Made by a program: the position numbers and the translations under genes. Shown piece after piece: positions 28,446 through 36,730 of a DNA stretch of 64,000 nucleotides (its first letter is position 1; each line of letters begins with the position of its first letter). The stretch comes from an uncultured Thalassotalea sp. (GTDB taxonomy: Bacteria > Pseudomonadota > Gammaproteobacteria > Enterobacterales > Alteromonadaceae): the NCBI GenBank assembly GCA_947492575.1, contig CANLNK010000005.1, positions 186,001-250,000 on the forward strand, given 5' to 3'. The notes beneath the pieces were generated by a model, which had not been told where the DNA came from, did no database searches, and saw nothing but the letters and a program-made list of their open reading frames with translations.

Positions 28446-30692
28446 TTACAAGTCTTTCAACAACTTAGCTTTCGCTTGTTCAAACTCTTCGTCTGACAGG
28501 AAATTTTGCTGTTTCAGCTTAACGAGTTTTTCTAAGGCATTGACGACTTCAATGTCTAAGCTTTTTTCTCTTTCAAGCGTTTTGGTCTCTTCGTCCTTTC
28601 GTTCTTCACTATTGGCCAATAACGTATCTTGTAATTCTGTAACGGTATGTTGTGCCTGATGTTCACTAGCTTCAGCTTTGCTAAGGCTATTAGGCGCTGT
28701 AGTTGATTGGGGTTTAGATGCAACCTTTAGCCTTTTGCTCGAGCTCGATGTTTTTCTCGGATTGTCTTGAACTTCGGTGCTAGCTGGTGCAATTATTGCC
28801 GATAGTTGCCAACATAAGTTTAAAACATCGTCCTGACATTGCTCATAGGTAACGCGAGTTAGACGGTGTTTAGATTTTCGCACGTACACGTAAATAGGTA
28901 GTTGTTCACCAGATACTACGTTTAGCAACAGCACGATAGTGCGAAGGTCATTAGTGCCAAGGGATGTTTGCGTCGCATTCGACAGCAATTTATGACTTTC
29001 TTTGGCAATCTGATTGGTAAGACCGCTTTCTCTGTGAATGATAAAACAGCTTTCCTCATTGACGAGCAACTCAATTGAACTGAGTTCATTACAGTGCACT
29101 TTTCTGTCAATGCTTTCCTGATGGTATTTATAGAGCAGAAGTTGTTGAAGTGAACCTTCAAATTTAACTTTAACCAGCTGCTGCTCTAAAAACTGTCTTG
29201 TCGATTGCTTTCTACTGGAGAAACGCTTGAACGCGAAGGAAGCACCGATAATGACAAATACGATGAGAACACTCGTCAATAGCAAATTAGTTGAAGAGCT
29301 ATTTCCGGCTTGTGATTGCTCTGCATTATCAGAGCTAGACGAAGTTAAGGCCACTTCCTCCGGTGACTGTTCAGGATGTTTTTCGGCTGCTGCAATCATC
29401 ACTAACCGTTTTATCGTTCTTTGATAAATCAGCAGGTCATTCTTATTGTTGGCGAGTAGCATGATAGGCTGTGGCTCATCAAACTGCCAGATGGTGTGAT
29501 TGGCGTTGCTAGAACTGGTGTAAATATCAAGCGTGTTGACCTGTACCTTGGGAGAATCTTTTTCATTGAATTGTAGATACACCAAACTATTGGTGACACC
29601 AGACAGCGACTTTCCACGATAGTTGAGCAGCTGGCTATGGTTGCCTAGATAAGTTTTTGCTTTGGCGCTTATTGGCCATTGTGCAAGAGGTTTGACGGCA
29701 TTGCTATCCGTTACCCCCATAGCCACTTTACCTAACTGGCGCACTTTTGAAGGCTCAAGTGTTCGGTCAATTGCAAGCGCGGTTTTTTGCCTCGTAAACC
29801 ATGCAAATTTGTTTATCTTGCCAAGCTGATAAGCCCATAATTCATGGGGATGCTTCGTTTGCTTAGTGAATGGGTTATTTGTCGGTGAGGTGTAATTCTT
29901 TAGCCCAAACTTTTGTGGATTGATACGAAGAATAGCGCCTGAATATAATGGTGTGTTTTGCCAGTTATCGACTTGGCTTAAACTGAAATAGAGTAAACCG
30001 TAGTCTTCTTGCCATGCCTGTAAGGTGCCACTAAACGCTAATTGGCTGATCCCTTTGCTATCAGCCGGCAAAGCGATTCGAATGATTTCCCTCGGGCTAG
30101 TCAGGTCAACTTCACCAATAGAATCAAGTTGCCACTCTGTAATAACACTGTTTAGCTGAATATCATCTAAAATGACTTCTTCGCTACGCTCAACTAACGC
30201 GTTACCAAGCTTTCCTGCGGGCTCAAGGTGACTCGTATAGAAAGTGTTTTCACCCAGCTGGTCGCGTAAGAAAAAACTGGGGTGCAGGGCCAGAGCGTCT
30301 AGGCTAATAGCATTAGGGATACGCTGTTTTAGTGAAAATATCTGCTTAATGATTGGGGGGGGGGCCGAATTTTCTTGTGGTTTCCCAGTTGTCGAATTTG
30401 ACGGTTTATCATTATCGGAAAGTTCCGCGTAAAAGATATCACCTTGCTTTGTGGCGACGTAATAAGCATTTTCTTTCTTGGCGACCGGTAGAATTTCAAT
30501 CACATCACCTTCCAGTGTTGAAGGTAGTTTACCCAAACTTATTAGTGTGATTTCTTCAGTGGTTTGCTGAGAGCTAGTGACAGTTGACGTTATTTGCTCT
30601 GCAGAAGCTTTATTAACGAAGAGTTGAATAAATGTGATCAACGAAAGCGCAAGAAGACGTTCTCTGTATGCGGGTCTTTTATCAGATAACAT
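28446..30692 (-). CDS. Membrane protein with beta-propeller-like ectodomain and C-terminal SHOCT motif
   Basis: 748 residues. A signal peptide (about 1-31) is followed by a region resembling the six-bladed glucose/sorbosone-dehydrogenase propeller: YSGAILRINP, the YTSPTNNPF repeat, then ELWAYQLGKINKFAW. A membrane helix lies about 473-493. The cytoplasmic part (500-650) is of unknown type, then a Ser/Lys-rich linker and a short SHOCT-like helix pair (LVKLKQQNFLSDEEFEQAK). The propeller residues that bind PQQ could not be confirmed, so enzymatic activity is uncertain. A run of ten C (30355-30364) encodes Ala110-Pro113; slippage there would truncate the protein. No recognised named family as a whole. 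Confidence 0.6.
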   Translation of the reverse strand: MLSDKRPAYRERLLALSLITFIQLFVNKASAEQITSTVTSSQQTTEEITLISLGKLPSTLEGDVIEILPVAKKENAYYVATKQGDIFYAELSDNDKPSNSTTGKPQENSAPPPIIKQIFSLKQRIPNAISLDALALHPSFFLRDQLGENTFYTSHLEPAGKLGNALVERSEEVILDDIQLNSVITEWQLDSIGEVDLTSPREIIRIALPADSKGISQLAFSGTLQAWQEDYGLLYFSLSQVDNWQNTPLYSGAILRINPQKFGLKNYTSPTNNPFTKQTKHPHELWAYQLGKINKFAWFTRQKTALAIDRTLEPSKVRQLGKVAMGVTDSNAVKPLAQWPISAKAKTYLGNHSQLLNYRGKSLSGVTNSLVYLQFNEKDSPKVQVNTLDIYTSSSNANHTIWQFDEPQPIMLLANNKNDLLIYQRTIKRLVMIAAAEKHPEQSPEEVALTSSSSDNAEQSQAGNSSSTNLLLTSVLIVFVIIGASFAFKRFSSRKQSTRQFLEQQLVKVKFEGSLQQLLLYKYHQESIDRKVHCNELSSIELLVNEESCFIIHRESGLTNQIAKESHKLLSNATQTSLGTNDLRTIVLLLNVVSGEQLPIYVYVRKSKHRLTRVTYEQCQDDVLNLCWQLSAIIAPASTEVQDNPRKTSSSSKRLKVASKPQSTTAPNSLSKAEASEHQAQHTVTELQDTLLANSEERKDEETKTLEREKSLDIEVVNALEKLVKLKQQNFLSDEEFEQAKAKLLKDL
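30355..30364 (-). repeat. C10 homopolymer inside the propeller/SHOCT gene
   Basis: Ten consecutive G on the plus strand (C on the coding strand) occur at codons 110-113. Such tracts are slippage-prone and can switch a gene on and off by changing frame. Confidence 0.9.
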
Positions 30693-30772
30693 TAGAGCGC
30701 TTCCTTCTGCTCATAGGCTCCACCTATCGTTGAATTGGTTAATTCTTATATTCTAGTGTAGCGAGTTAAAAA

Positions 30773-31432
30773 TCAACTACTAGATGCTGTTGGCATAATA
30801 TGAACTTGAGTCGCATCAATAAGTTGTGATTTCTGCTGGTTGTTGGCGTAGCTTAAACGACCTTCAATAATAAGCTGACTGTTTTCGACTGCGTGCTCGC
30901 TGATGTATTGCGCTGCTTGCCCCCAAACTTGCACTGGTCGGGTTACTTGATGAGGCACGATTTCATTTTTGTGTTCAGAGAATGCTTGGTGGTGAATCGA
31001 TACGTCAAAACTTGCAAATGTTCTATTGTGCTCACTAGTCATCAACTTTACGTCAGAGCAAACAGTTGCACTGCAGGTAATTTGGTTAATGCTTTGGGTA
31101 AAGCCTTTTGGGAAATGCTCTACTGCTTCTGCATGGATAATTTCTATAGGCTTTGTTTTATTGTTAGCGATATACCCTCGTACCAATAGAATGTCGCCTT
31201 TGTCTGCATGTAAAAGTGCTGACTCTACCATAGCACCGACCACTTTAACGTGGTGATAGCTCGTCCACTCCTTGTTTTTTTGTTGTTTATCTTTCCAGCG
31301 ATGCGTTGTTGCTAACGTTAAATCAGTTACTGCTAGCACAGGATTCGCTAAATAACGTATCTCTGGTTTGGCAACTAAGTTGCCCAAGAGTACAACGTTG
31401 CAGAGTTGGTGGGTGGCGCTGTAGCTTTTCAT
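30773..31432 (-). CDS. SSB-like protein with two OB folds
   Basis: 219 residues from ATG 31432; the frame extends to a GTG at 31471, but the added residues are unlike SSB. The first OB fold (about 5-100) closely follows bacterial SSB: NVVLLGNLVAKPEIRYL, LTLATTHRW, then the KGDILLVRGYI strand. A second OB fold (about 115-210) repeats the plan more weakly (ITCSATVCSDVK, RPVQVWGQAAQYI, SQLIIEGRLSY). The acidic DDDIPF-like tail that recruits partners to SSB is missing. It may be an accessory single-strand binding protein. No replication genes adjoin. Confidence 0.8.
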   Translation of the reverse strand: MKSYSATHQLCNVVLLGNLVAKPEIRYLANPVLAVTDLTLATTHRWKDKQQKNKEWTSYHHVKVVGAMVESALLHADKGDILLVRGYIANNKTKPIEIIHAEAVEHFPKGFTQSINQITCSATVCSDVKLMTSEHNRTFASFDVSIHHQAFSEHKNEIVPHQVTRPVQVWGQAAQYISEHAVENSQLIIEGRLSYANNQQKSQLIDATQVHIMPTASSS

Positions 31433-31548
31433 AATGTGCTTACAAATAGTCTCGATAATAGCTCTAATCACAATATATTTAATTAATCAAAATATAGCGA
31501 TAAGTTTATAAAATAGTAGGCGTTTCTTACTTTGTATTAGGTATAAAA

Positions 31549-31569
31549 AAAGCCGCGATGAGCGGCTTT
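31549..31569 (-). terminator. Terminator after the fabH-like gene
   Basis: Stem AAAGCCGC/GCGGCTTT (31549-31556 with 31562-31569, 5-base loop) followed on the minus strand by a seven-base T-run. Confidence 0.9.
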
Positions 31570-31594
31570 ATTAAAGCATAGTCGGTAGTAACAA

Positions 31595-32680
31595 TTAACT
31601 GTTTTCTACACTTTTAAGACAATGGTCAATAGCTGTTTTTAGCAGTTCCTTGCCCGTTTTACTATTTGCTGGCAACTCATCATGGCACTCACCCAGAGGT
31701 GTTACGCGTTGGCCCCATTTAATATAGCCAGCACCCCAGGTAAGGCCAGCGCCAAAAGCAGCTGTCATGATATTGTCGCCAGGTTGTACTCGACCTTCTT
31801 CCAACGCCTCACATAGTGCGATTGGCACAGTGGCGGCAGAAGTATTGCCATACTTTTGTATGTTCACCATCACTTGGTCATCAGCAAGCTTAAATTGCTT
31901 TTGAAGGGCTGCAATAATGCGTAAATTCGCCTGATGTGGCACTAGTAGGTTCACGTCTTCAACGGTTAAGCCTGCTTTTTCAATCACATGGCTAGATGCT
32001 TGCCCCATGGCTTTTACCGCGCGCTTAAAAATATCAGGGCCCATGAAGTTAATGTCTAAAGCGGTTGGCGCGTTTTCGTAGCGATCCATATCTGTACCAA
32101 AACCACGGATTTCAAGAATGTCACGCGCTTCCGAGTCACAGCCTAATTTGGCTTCAATCAAGCCCGTGGGTTGCTCGTTTGCTTCAATGACAACCGCACC
32201 TGCACCATCACCAAACAGTACACACGTCTCTCGGCGTGCCCAGTTAATGTACCAACTCATGCGTTCTGCGCCGATAACGATTGCTTTGTTAATGGCACCG
32301 ATTCGTACTTGAGCCGTGGCATTTTGCAATGCGTATAAGAAGCCCGTGCAAGCTGAATTAATATCAAAAGCTGCAGCGTTCTTTGCGCCCAAGATTTGCT
32401 GTACTTTAGATGCTGTGTTCGGCACTAAGGTATCAGGACATGAAGTGGCGATAGCAATTAAGTCAACTTCCTCCGCAGAGATACCTGCAGCAGCCATAGC
32501 GCGCTTTGCAGCTAAGGCTGCTAGTTCTGCGGTATTTACGTGTGAGATGCGACGAGCTTTGATACCAGTACGAGTGGTGATCCATTCGTCATTAGTTTCA
32601 ACAAATGTTGCTAAATCGTCATTGGTTAGTTGGGCTGGCGGCATGCATTTGCCCCACCCCGTAATCTCTGCGTACTTCAT
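31595..32680 (-). CDS. Beta-ketoacyl-ACP synthase III-like protein (FabH paralogue)
   Basis: 361 residues, thiolase fold. The Cys-His-Asn triad of FabH is seen: C111 in NSACTGF, the His in VPHQANLR and the Asn in GNTSAATVP. Typical FabH enzymes condense acetyl-CoA with malonyl-ACP to start fatty acid synthesis. It differs from housekeeping FabH (about 318 residues) by a 35-residue C-terminal tail and stands alone instead of in the plsX-fabH-fabD cluster, so it may load a special starter. Other members act in quinolone, lipid or hydrocarbon pathways; the substrate is unknown. Confidence 0.85.
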   Translation of the reverse strand: MKYAEITGWGKCMPPAQLTNDDLATFVETNDEWITTRTGIKARRISHVNTAELAALAAKRAMAAAGISAEEVDLIAIATSCPDTLVPNTASKVQQILGAKNAAAFDINSACTGFLYALQNATAQVRIGAINKAIVIGAERMSWYINWARRETCVLFGDGAGAVVIEANEQPTGLIEAKLGCDSEARDILEIRGFGTDMDRYENAPTALDINFMGPDIFKRAVKAMGQASSHVIEKAGLTVEDVNLLVPHQANLRIIAALQKQFKLADDQVMVNIQKYGNTSAATVPIALCEALEEGRVQPGDNIMTAAFGAGLTWGAGYIKWGQRVTPLGECHDELPANSKTGKELLKTAIDHCLKSVENS

Positions 32681-32987
32681 TTACAGCCTCGTCTCTCACG
32701 CATATGGAAAATTCGACCGCGTATTTTACTTGTCGAACTATTTCTTTGAAAGCGTTTCGCTAAAATTACCTCAGGTTATTTTGTAACCAGCAATAAATCA
32801 ATCGCTTACTTTATTAGAGTAAAGCCACTAAACGTGGTTACTGCGCAAGGAAGTTTACAGCTGGATGTTGTCGCTTACTTTGATATATCAGTGTCATAGC
32901 GCTGTAATAGCAGCGTCATCTGGGTGTCATTTGCAGCTCATAATCTGGCGGCAGAACACGATACGTAAGTTTTATTGAGTTTGTGTT
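32681..32987. promoter_or_regulatory. Divergent promoter region between the FabH paralogue and dapE
   Basis: 307 bases with no gene. Both neighbours start here in opposite directions. I saw no clear operator or riboswitch. Confidence 0.4.
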
Positions 32988-34193
32988 ATGTCACTTCAAA
33001 ATCCAATTACGTTTACATTTTCTGATCAGGCTTACGGTGAGATGCGTCGACATATCGACGGACTAGTGAGCAAAGCTTCAATCACACCCCATGACGAAGG
33101 ATGCCAAGACTACTTGGCAGACAAGCTCGAAGCTCTGGGCTTTAGTATCCATCGCTTTAATCATTATGGTGTTAGTAATTTAATTGCCCTTGTTGGCAAA
33201 GGGGCAACGCGAATCGCTTTTGCAGGTCATACGGATGTTGTGCCTACCGGCGATATTGCCCTTTGGCAAAGTCACCCATTTCAGCCAACTGAAGTTGATG
33301 GTGAAATTATTGGTCGTGGTATTGCCGATATGAAAGGTGGTATCGCTGCCATGTTAGCAGCAGTTGAGACTACAATATCTGAGTGGGATTTATCGCAGTT
33401 TAGTTTTATGTTTCTCTTTACGAGTGACGAAGAAGGTGAGGCGGAATTCGGCACCAAGTCGATTGTTCAATACTTAGAGGATAACCACCTAGTGCCGCAC
33501 TATTGTATTGTCGGAGAGCCTAGCGCTAGTGCCGAAACAGGTGACGTTATCAAGGTAGGGCGTCGCGGTGCAATTTCTGCCGAGTTAACCATTAAAGGAA
33601 AACAAGGGCATGCTGCTTATCCCCAGTATGCGAATAACGCTGCGCACACTGCCTCGGATATCGCTTCTTGGCTCAATCACTTATCTTGGGATAGTGGCAG
33701 TGACGATTTTCCCGGGACTAGCTTGCAGATTACCGGTATAGATACAGGTCAATGGACCGATAATATCATTCCTGGCGAGAGTCGTTTGTGTTTTAACGTG
33801 CGCTATAGCCACGCGTATACAGAAGCCGAGATCCGTGAGCGAATTGAGAACGGGTTGGCACAGATACAAAAAGACATCACTATTGATTGGCAGCGACCAT
33901 GCACACCCTACTTCACGCAAGCAGATGCTGGCGAACAAAGCTTAATTACGGAAGTTGAACAGGCTATATATCAGGTGTGTCATCGTTTTCCTCGTTTGTC
34001 TACATCGGGTGGAACATCGGATGGGCGGTTTATTGCAGCAAGTGGTTGCCAAGTGGTGGAGTTAGGTGTGCCTAACAAAACGATTCATCAAATTAATGAA
34101 CGCGTAAAAGTGACTGACCTACAAAGATTACTGGATATATATCAAATATTGTTGCGACGATTGTTGGTCAACAGATCCGTAAACGCAGTTTAG
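32988..34193 (+). CDS. dapE: Succinyl-diaminopimelate desuccinylase
   Basis: 401 residues (usual 375-380), M20 peptidase fold. Zinc ligands H81-x-D83 in AGHTDVVPTGD, RGIADMKGG, catalytic glutamate in SDEEGEAEFGTK and the later GGTSDGRF and ELGVPNKTIHQINE elements mark DapE, which releases succinate from N-succinyl-LL-DAP in lysine and peptidoglycan synthesis. A slight N-terminal extension and a basic C-terminal tail explain the extra length. Ends at a strong terminator. Confidence 0.94.
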   Translation: MSLQNPITFTFSDQAYGEMRRHIDGLVSKASITPHDEGCQDYLADKLEALGFSIHRFNHYGVSNLIALVGKGATRIAFAGHTDVVPTGDIALWQSHPFQPTEVDGEIIGRGIADMKGGIAAMLAAVETTISEWDLSQFSFMFLFTSDEEGEAEFGTKSIVQYLEDNHLVPHYCIVGEPSASAETGDVIKVGRRGAISAELTIKGKQGHAAYPQYANNAAHTASDIASWLNHLSWDSGSDDFPGTSLQITGIDTGQWTDNIIPGESRLCFNVRYSHAYTEAEIRERIENGLAQIQKDITIDWQRPCTPYFTQADAGEQSLITEVEQAIYQVCHRFPRLSTSGGTSDGRFIAASGCQVVELGVPNKTIHQINERVKVTDLQRLLDIYQILLRRLLVNRSVNAV

Positions 34194-34215
34194 CATTTAG
34201 TTGGTTTAGGAAATA

Positions 34216-34245
34216 AAAAAGCGCAATCAAAGATTGCGCTTTTAG
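34216..34245 (+). terminator. Terminator after dapE (bidirectional)
   Basis: Stem AAAGCGCAATC/GATTGCGCTTT with a 3-base loop, A-run upstream and T-run downstream; also serves the convergent prolyl oligopeptidase gene. Confidence 0.9.
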
Positions 34246-34271
34246 CTTAACGTTCTAGCTTAAGTTGCTGA

Positions 34272-36428
34272 CTAAAGCGACTTAACGCCCATGTTGAATA
34301 GGGTAAAGCCATAAATGTCAGCGTATTGCTCGATAATCTTGCTCGTAGGTGTACCTGCACCATGTCCTGCATTGGTTTCAATGCGGATAAGCGTTGGGTT
34401 AGTACCTGTTTGCTTGTCTTGGAGTTCCGCAGCAAACTTAAATGAATGCGCTGGAACTACACGGTCGTCGTGATCACCTGTCGTAATCATCGTTGCAGGG
34501 TATTCGACACCAGGCTTGACGTTGTGGACAGGAGAATAGCCTTTCAGGTAGTCGAACATTTCTTTGCTTTGCTCAGCTGTACCATAGTCATAAGCCCAGC
34601 CAGCACCTGCTGTAAAGGTGTGGTAGCGAAGCATATCGAGTACACCTACCGCTGGTAATGCGACCTTAAATAACTCAGGGCGTTGAGTCATCACAGCGCC
34701 GACAAGTAGGCCGCCATTTGACCCACCATTAACTGCAAGCTTGCCACTCGACGTGTATTTCTTGTCAATAAGGTATTCTGCAGCAGCGATAAAGTCGTCG
34801 AATACATTTTGCTTCTGAAGCTGCGTACCGGCTTTGTGCCACGCTTTACCGTATTCACCGCCGCCACGTAAGTTAGCGACTGCGTAGATACCACCTTGTT
34901 CTAACCATGCTGCGCGTGTTGAACTAAAGCGCGGCGTTAAGCTCACATTGAATCCACCATAACCGTATAGGATAGTAGGATTAGTGCCATCCAACTCGAT
35001 ACCTTTCTTGTAGGTAATTATCATAGGTACTTTCGTACCGTCTTTTGAGGTGTAGAACACTTGCTCTGAGTTGTAATTGTCAGGGTTAAAATCGGCGCCA
35101 GATTCTTTATAAATTGCGCTCGTACCTTTTTCAGCATCAAACGTGAAAATAGTGCCTGGCGTTTTGTAGTTGGTGAATGAGTAGTAAAGCGTTGTATCTT
35201 CTTTTTCACCGCCAAAACCACTAGCTGTACCAACACCCGGTAACTCAATATCACGAACAAGCTTGCCAGACATATCGTATTGCTGAACTTTAGAAATAGC
35301 GTCAACCATGTAGCGAGCAAAGATGTAATCACCACCCGTTGAAACGTTTAATACGTTGTCAGTTTCTGAGATTAAGTCTTTCCAGTTACTGCTAGCTGGA
35401 TTCGCGGCATCTACAGTTACTACTCGCTTGTTTGGCGCATCAAGGTTCGTTACTAAGTAAAGCTTGCTACCGTCGTTATCTAGCACATATGTGTCAGAGT
35501 CAGTGTGATCAAGTACAGGCTCAAGCGTGCTGTCAGGCTTAGTTAAATCTTTGATGAACAGCTTGTTACCTGATGTTGATACTGATGCGCTAACAAATAG
35601 GTAATGATCATCTTCAGACACATAGCCACCAATGTAACGGTGCTTTTCGGCATCCGTACCGCCGAAGACAACCTTATCTTCAGACTGCTTTGTGCCTAAC
35701 TTGTGGAAGTAAAGTTTATGTTGATCAGTTTTCGCCGATAATTCACTACCTTCTGGCTTATCGTAACTTGAATAGTAAAAACCTTGATTGCCTAACCAAG
35801 ATAAACCACTGAATTTAACGTCGACTAAGGTATCTTCAATTTGCGCTTTTGATTCAACATCGATAATGATGACTTTACGCCAGTCGCTGCCGCCTTCAGA
35901 AATCTGGTAAGCCGCAAGTGAACCATCTTTTGAGAAGGTAATGCCGGCTAATGAAGTAGTACCATCTTCGCTGAATTTGTTTGGATCTAAGAATACTTCT
36001 GGCGCACCATCGTCTAGCTGACGGTAAAGAACGTATTGGTTTTGAAGGCCATCATTCTTGTAGAAGTAGGTGTACTTGCCTTCTTTAAAAGGCGCACTCA
36101 CTTTCTCGTAATCCATTAACTTCGTTAGTCTTTCTTTTAACTTCTCGCGGTAAGGAATTTGCGCTAAGTAATCGAATGTAACTTCATTTTGCGTTTTAAC
36201 CCAAGCGGCAGTTTCTTCGCTCATGTCGTCTTCGAGCCAGCGGTAAGGGTCTGCAACTTGTGTGTCGAAGTAGGTGTCAACGACGTCGCCTTTACGTGTT
36301 GTTGGATAAGTTAATGCTTCAACTTTGGCTTCGGCAGGTGCAGCAGTTGCACTCGTGTTTTGTGCTTCTTGTTGGCCGCAACCAACCAGCGATGCACATA
36401 CGGCAATGGCAAGTATGTTTTTAATCAT
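34272..36428 (-). CDS. Prolyl oligopeptidase family serine peptidase, lipoprotein
   Basis: 718 residues of the S9A family. A lipoprotein signal ends in LVGCGQ. The N-terminal seven-bladed propeller (about 80-430) is followed by an alpha/beta hydrolase domain with the nucleophile in [11 protein letters not shown], Asp in GDHDDRVVP and His in NAGHGAGTP. It cleaves short peptides after proline. The lipobox suggests location in the cell envelope, most likely facing the periplasm, whereas many family members are cytoplasmic. Single gene. Confidence 0.93.
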   Translation of the reverse strand: MIKNILAIAVCASLVGCGQQEAQNTSATAAPAEAKVEALTYPTTRKGDVVDTYFDTQVADPYRWLEDDMSEETAAWVKTQNEVTFDYLAQIPYREKLKERLTKLMDYEKVSAPFKEGKYTYFYKNDGLQNQYVLYRQLDDGAPEVFLDPNKFSEDGTTSLAGITFSKDGSLAAYQISEGGSDWRKVIIIDVESKAQIEDTLVDVKFSGLSWLGNQGFYYSSYDKPEGSELSAKTDQHKLYFHKLGTKQSEDKVVFGGTDAEKHRYIGGYVSEDDHYLFVSASVSTSGNKLFIKDLTKPDSTLEPVLDHTDSDTYVLDNDGSKLYLVTNLDAPNKRVVTVDAANPASSNWKDLISETDNVLNVSTGGDYIFARYMVDAISKVQQYDMSGKLVRDIELPGVGTASGFGGEKEDTTLYYSFTNYKTPGTIFTFDAEKGTSAIYKESGADFNPDNYNSEQVFYTSKDGTKVPMIITYKKGIELDGTNPTILYGYGGFNVSLTPRFSSTRAAWLEQGGIYAVANLRGGGEYGKAWHKAGTQLQKQNVFDDFIAAAEYLIDKKYTSSGKLAVNGGSNGGLLVGAVMTQRPELFKVALPAVGVLDMLRYHTFTAGAGWAYDYGTAEQSKEMFDYLKGYSPVHNVKPGVEYPATMITTGDHDDRVVPAHSFKFAAELQDKQTGTNPTLIRIETNAGHGAGTPTSKIIEQYADIYGFTLFNMGVKSL

Positions 36429-36616
36429 AATATTGTATTTAGTTGTTGTTGTGATTGTATTTTTACTGGTTGTATACGCTAACCAATAAACGAGAGATTA
36501 ACAATTGCTCTGTAACATAGCGAAACTTGCTCTGGTTTGTCTATGAAAGGCAGAAAGAATGCGATTGAACGGAGGAAATCTGCGGTAACTTGCTGGGTAA
36601 GGATGGAGGCAAAGAA

Positions 36617-36640
36617 AGAGACCAAGGCGTCTTGGTCTCT
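36617..36640 (-). terminator. Hairpin downstream of the OlsF-like gene
   Basis: A perfect 10-bp stem AGAGACCAAG/CTTGGTCTCT with a 4-base loop, followed on the minus strand by TTCTTTG, is about 90 bases past the stop at 36731. Probably a terminator, with a weak T-run. The rest of 36429-36730 holds no supported gene. Confidence 0.6.
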
Positions 36641-36730
36641 ATGGATAATCACATGTGGTTTACTTTATTGACGAAGCTTCTTGAATTAGCCTGTTGTTTC
36701 GCTTTTTTATTCGCCCCTTTACTCACATCT

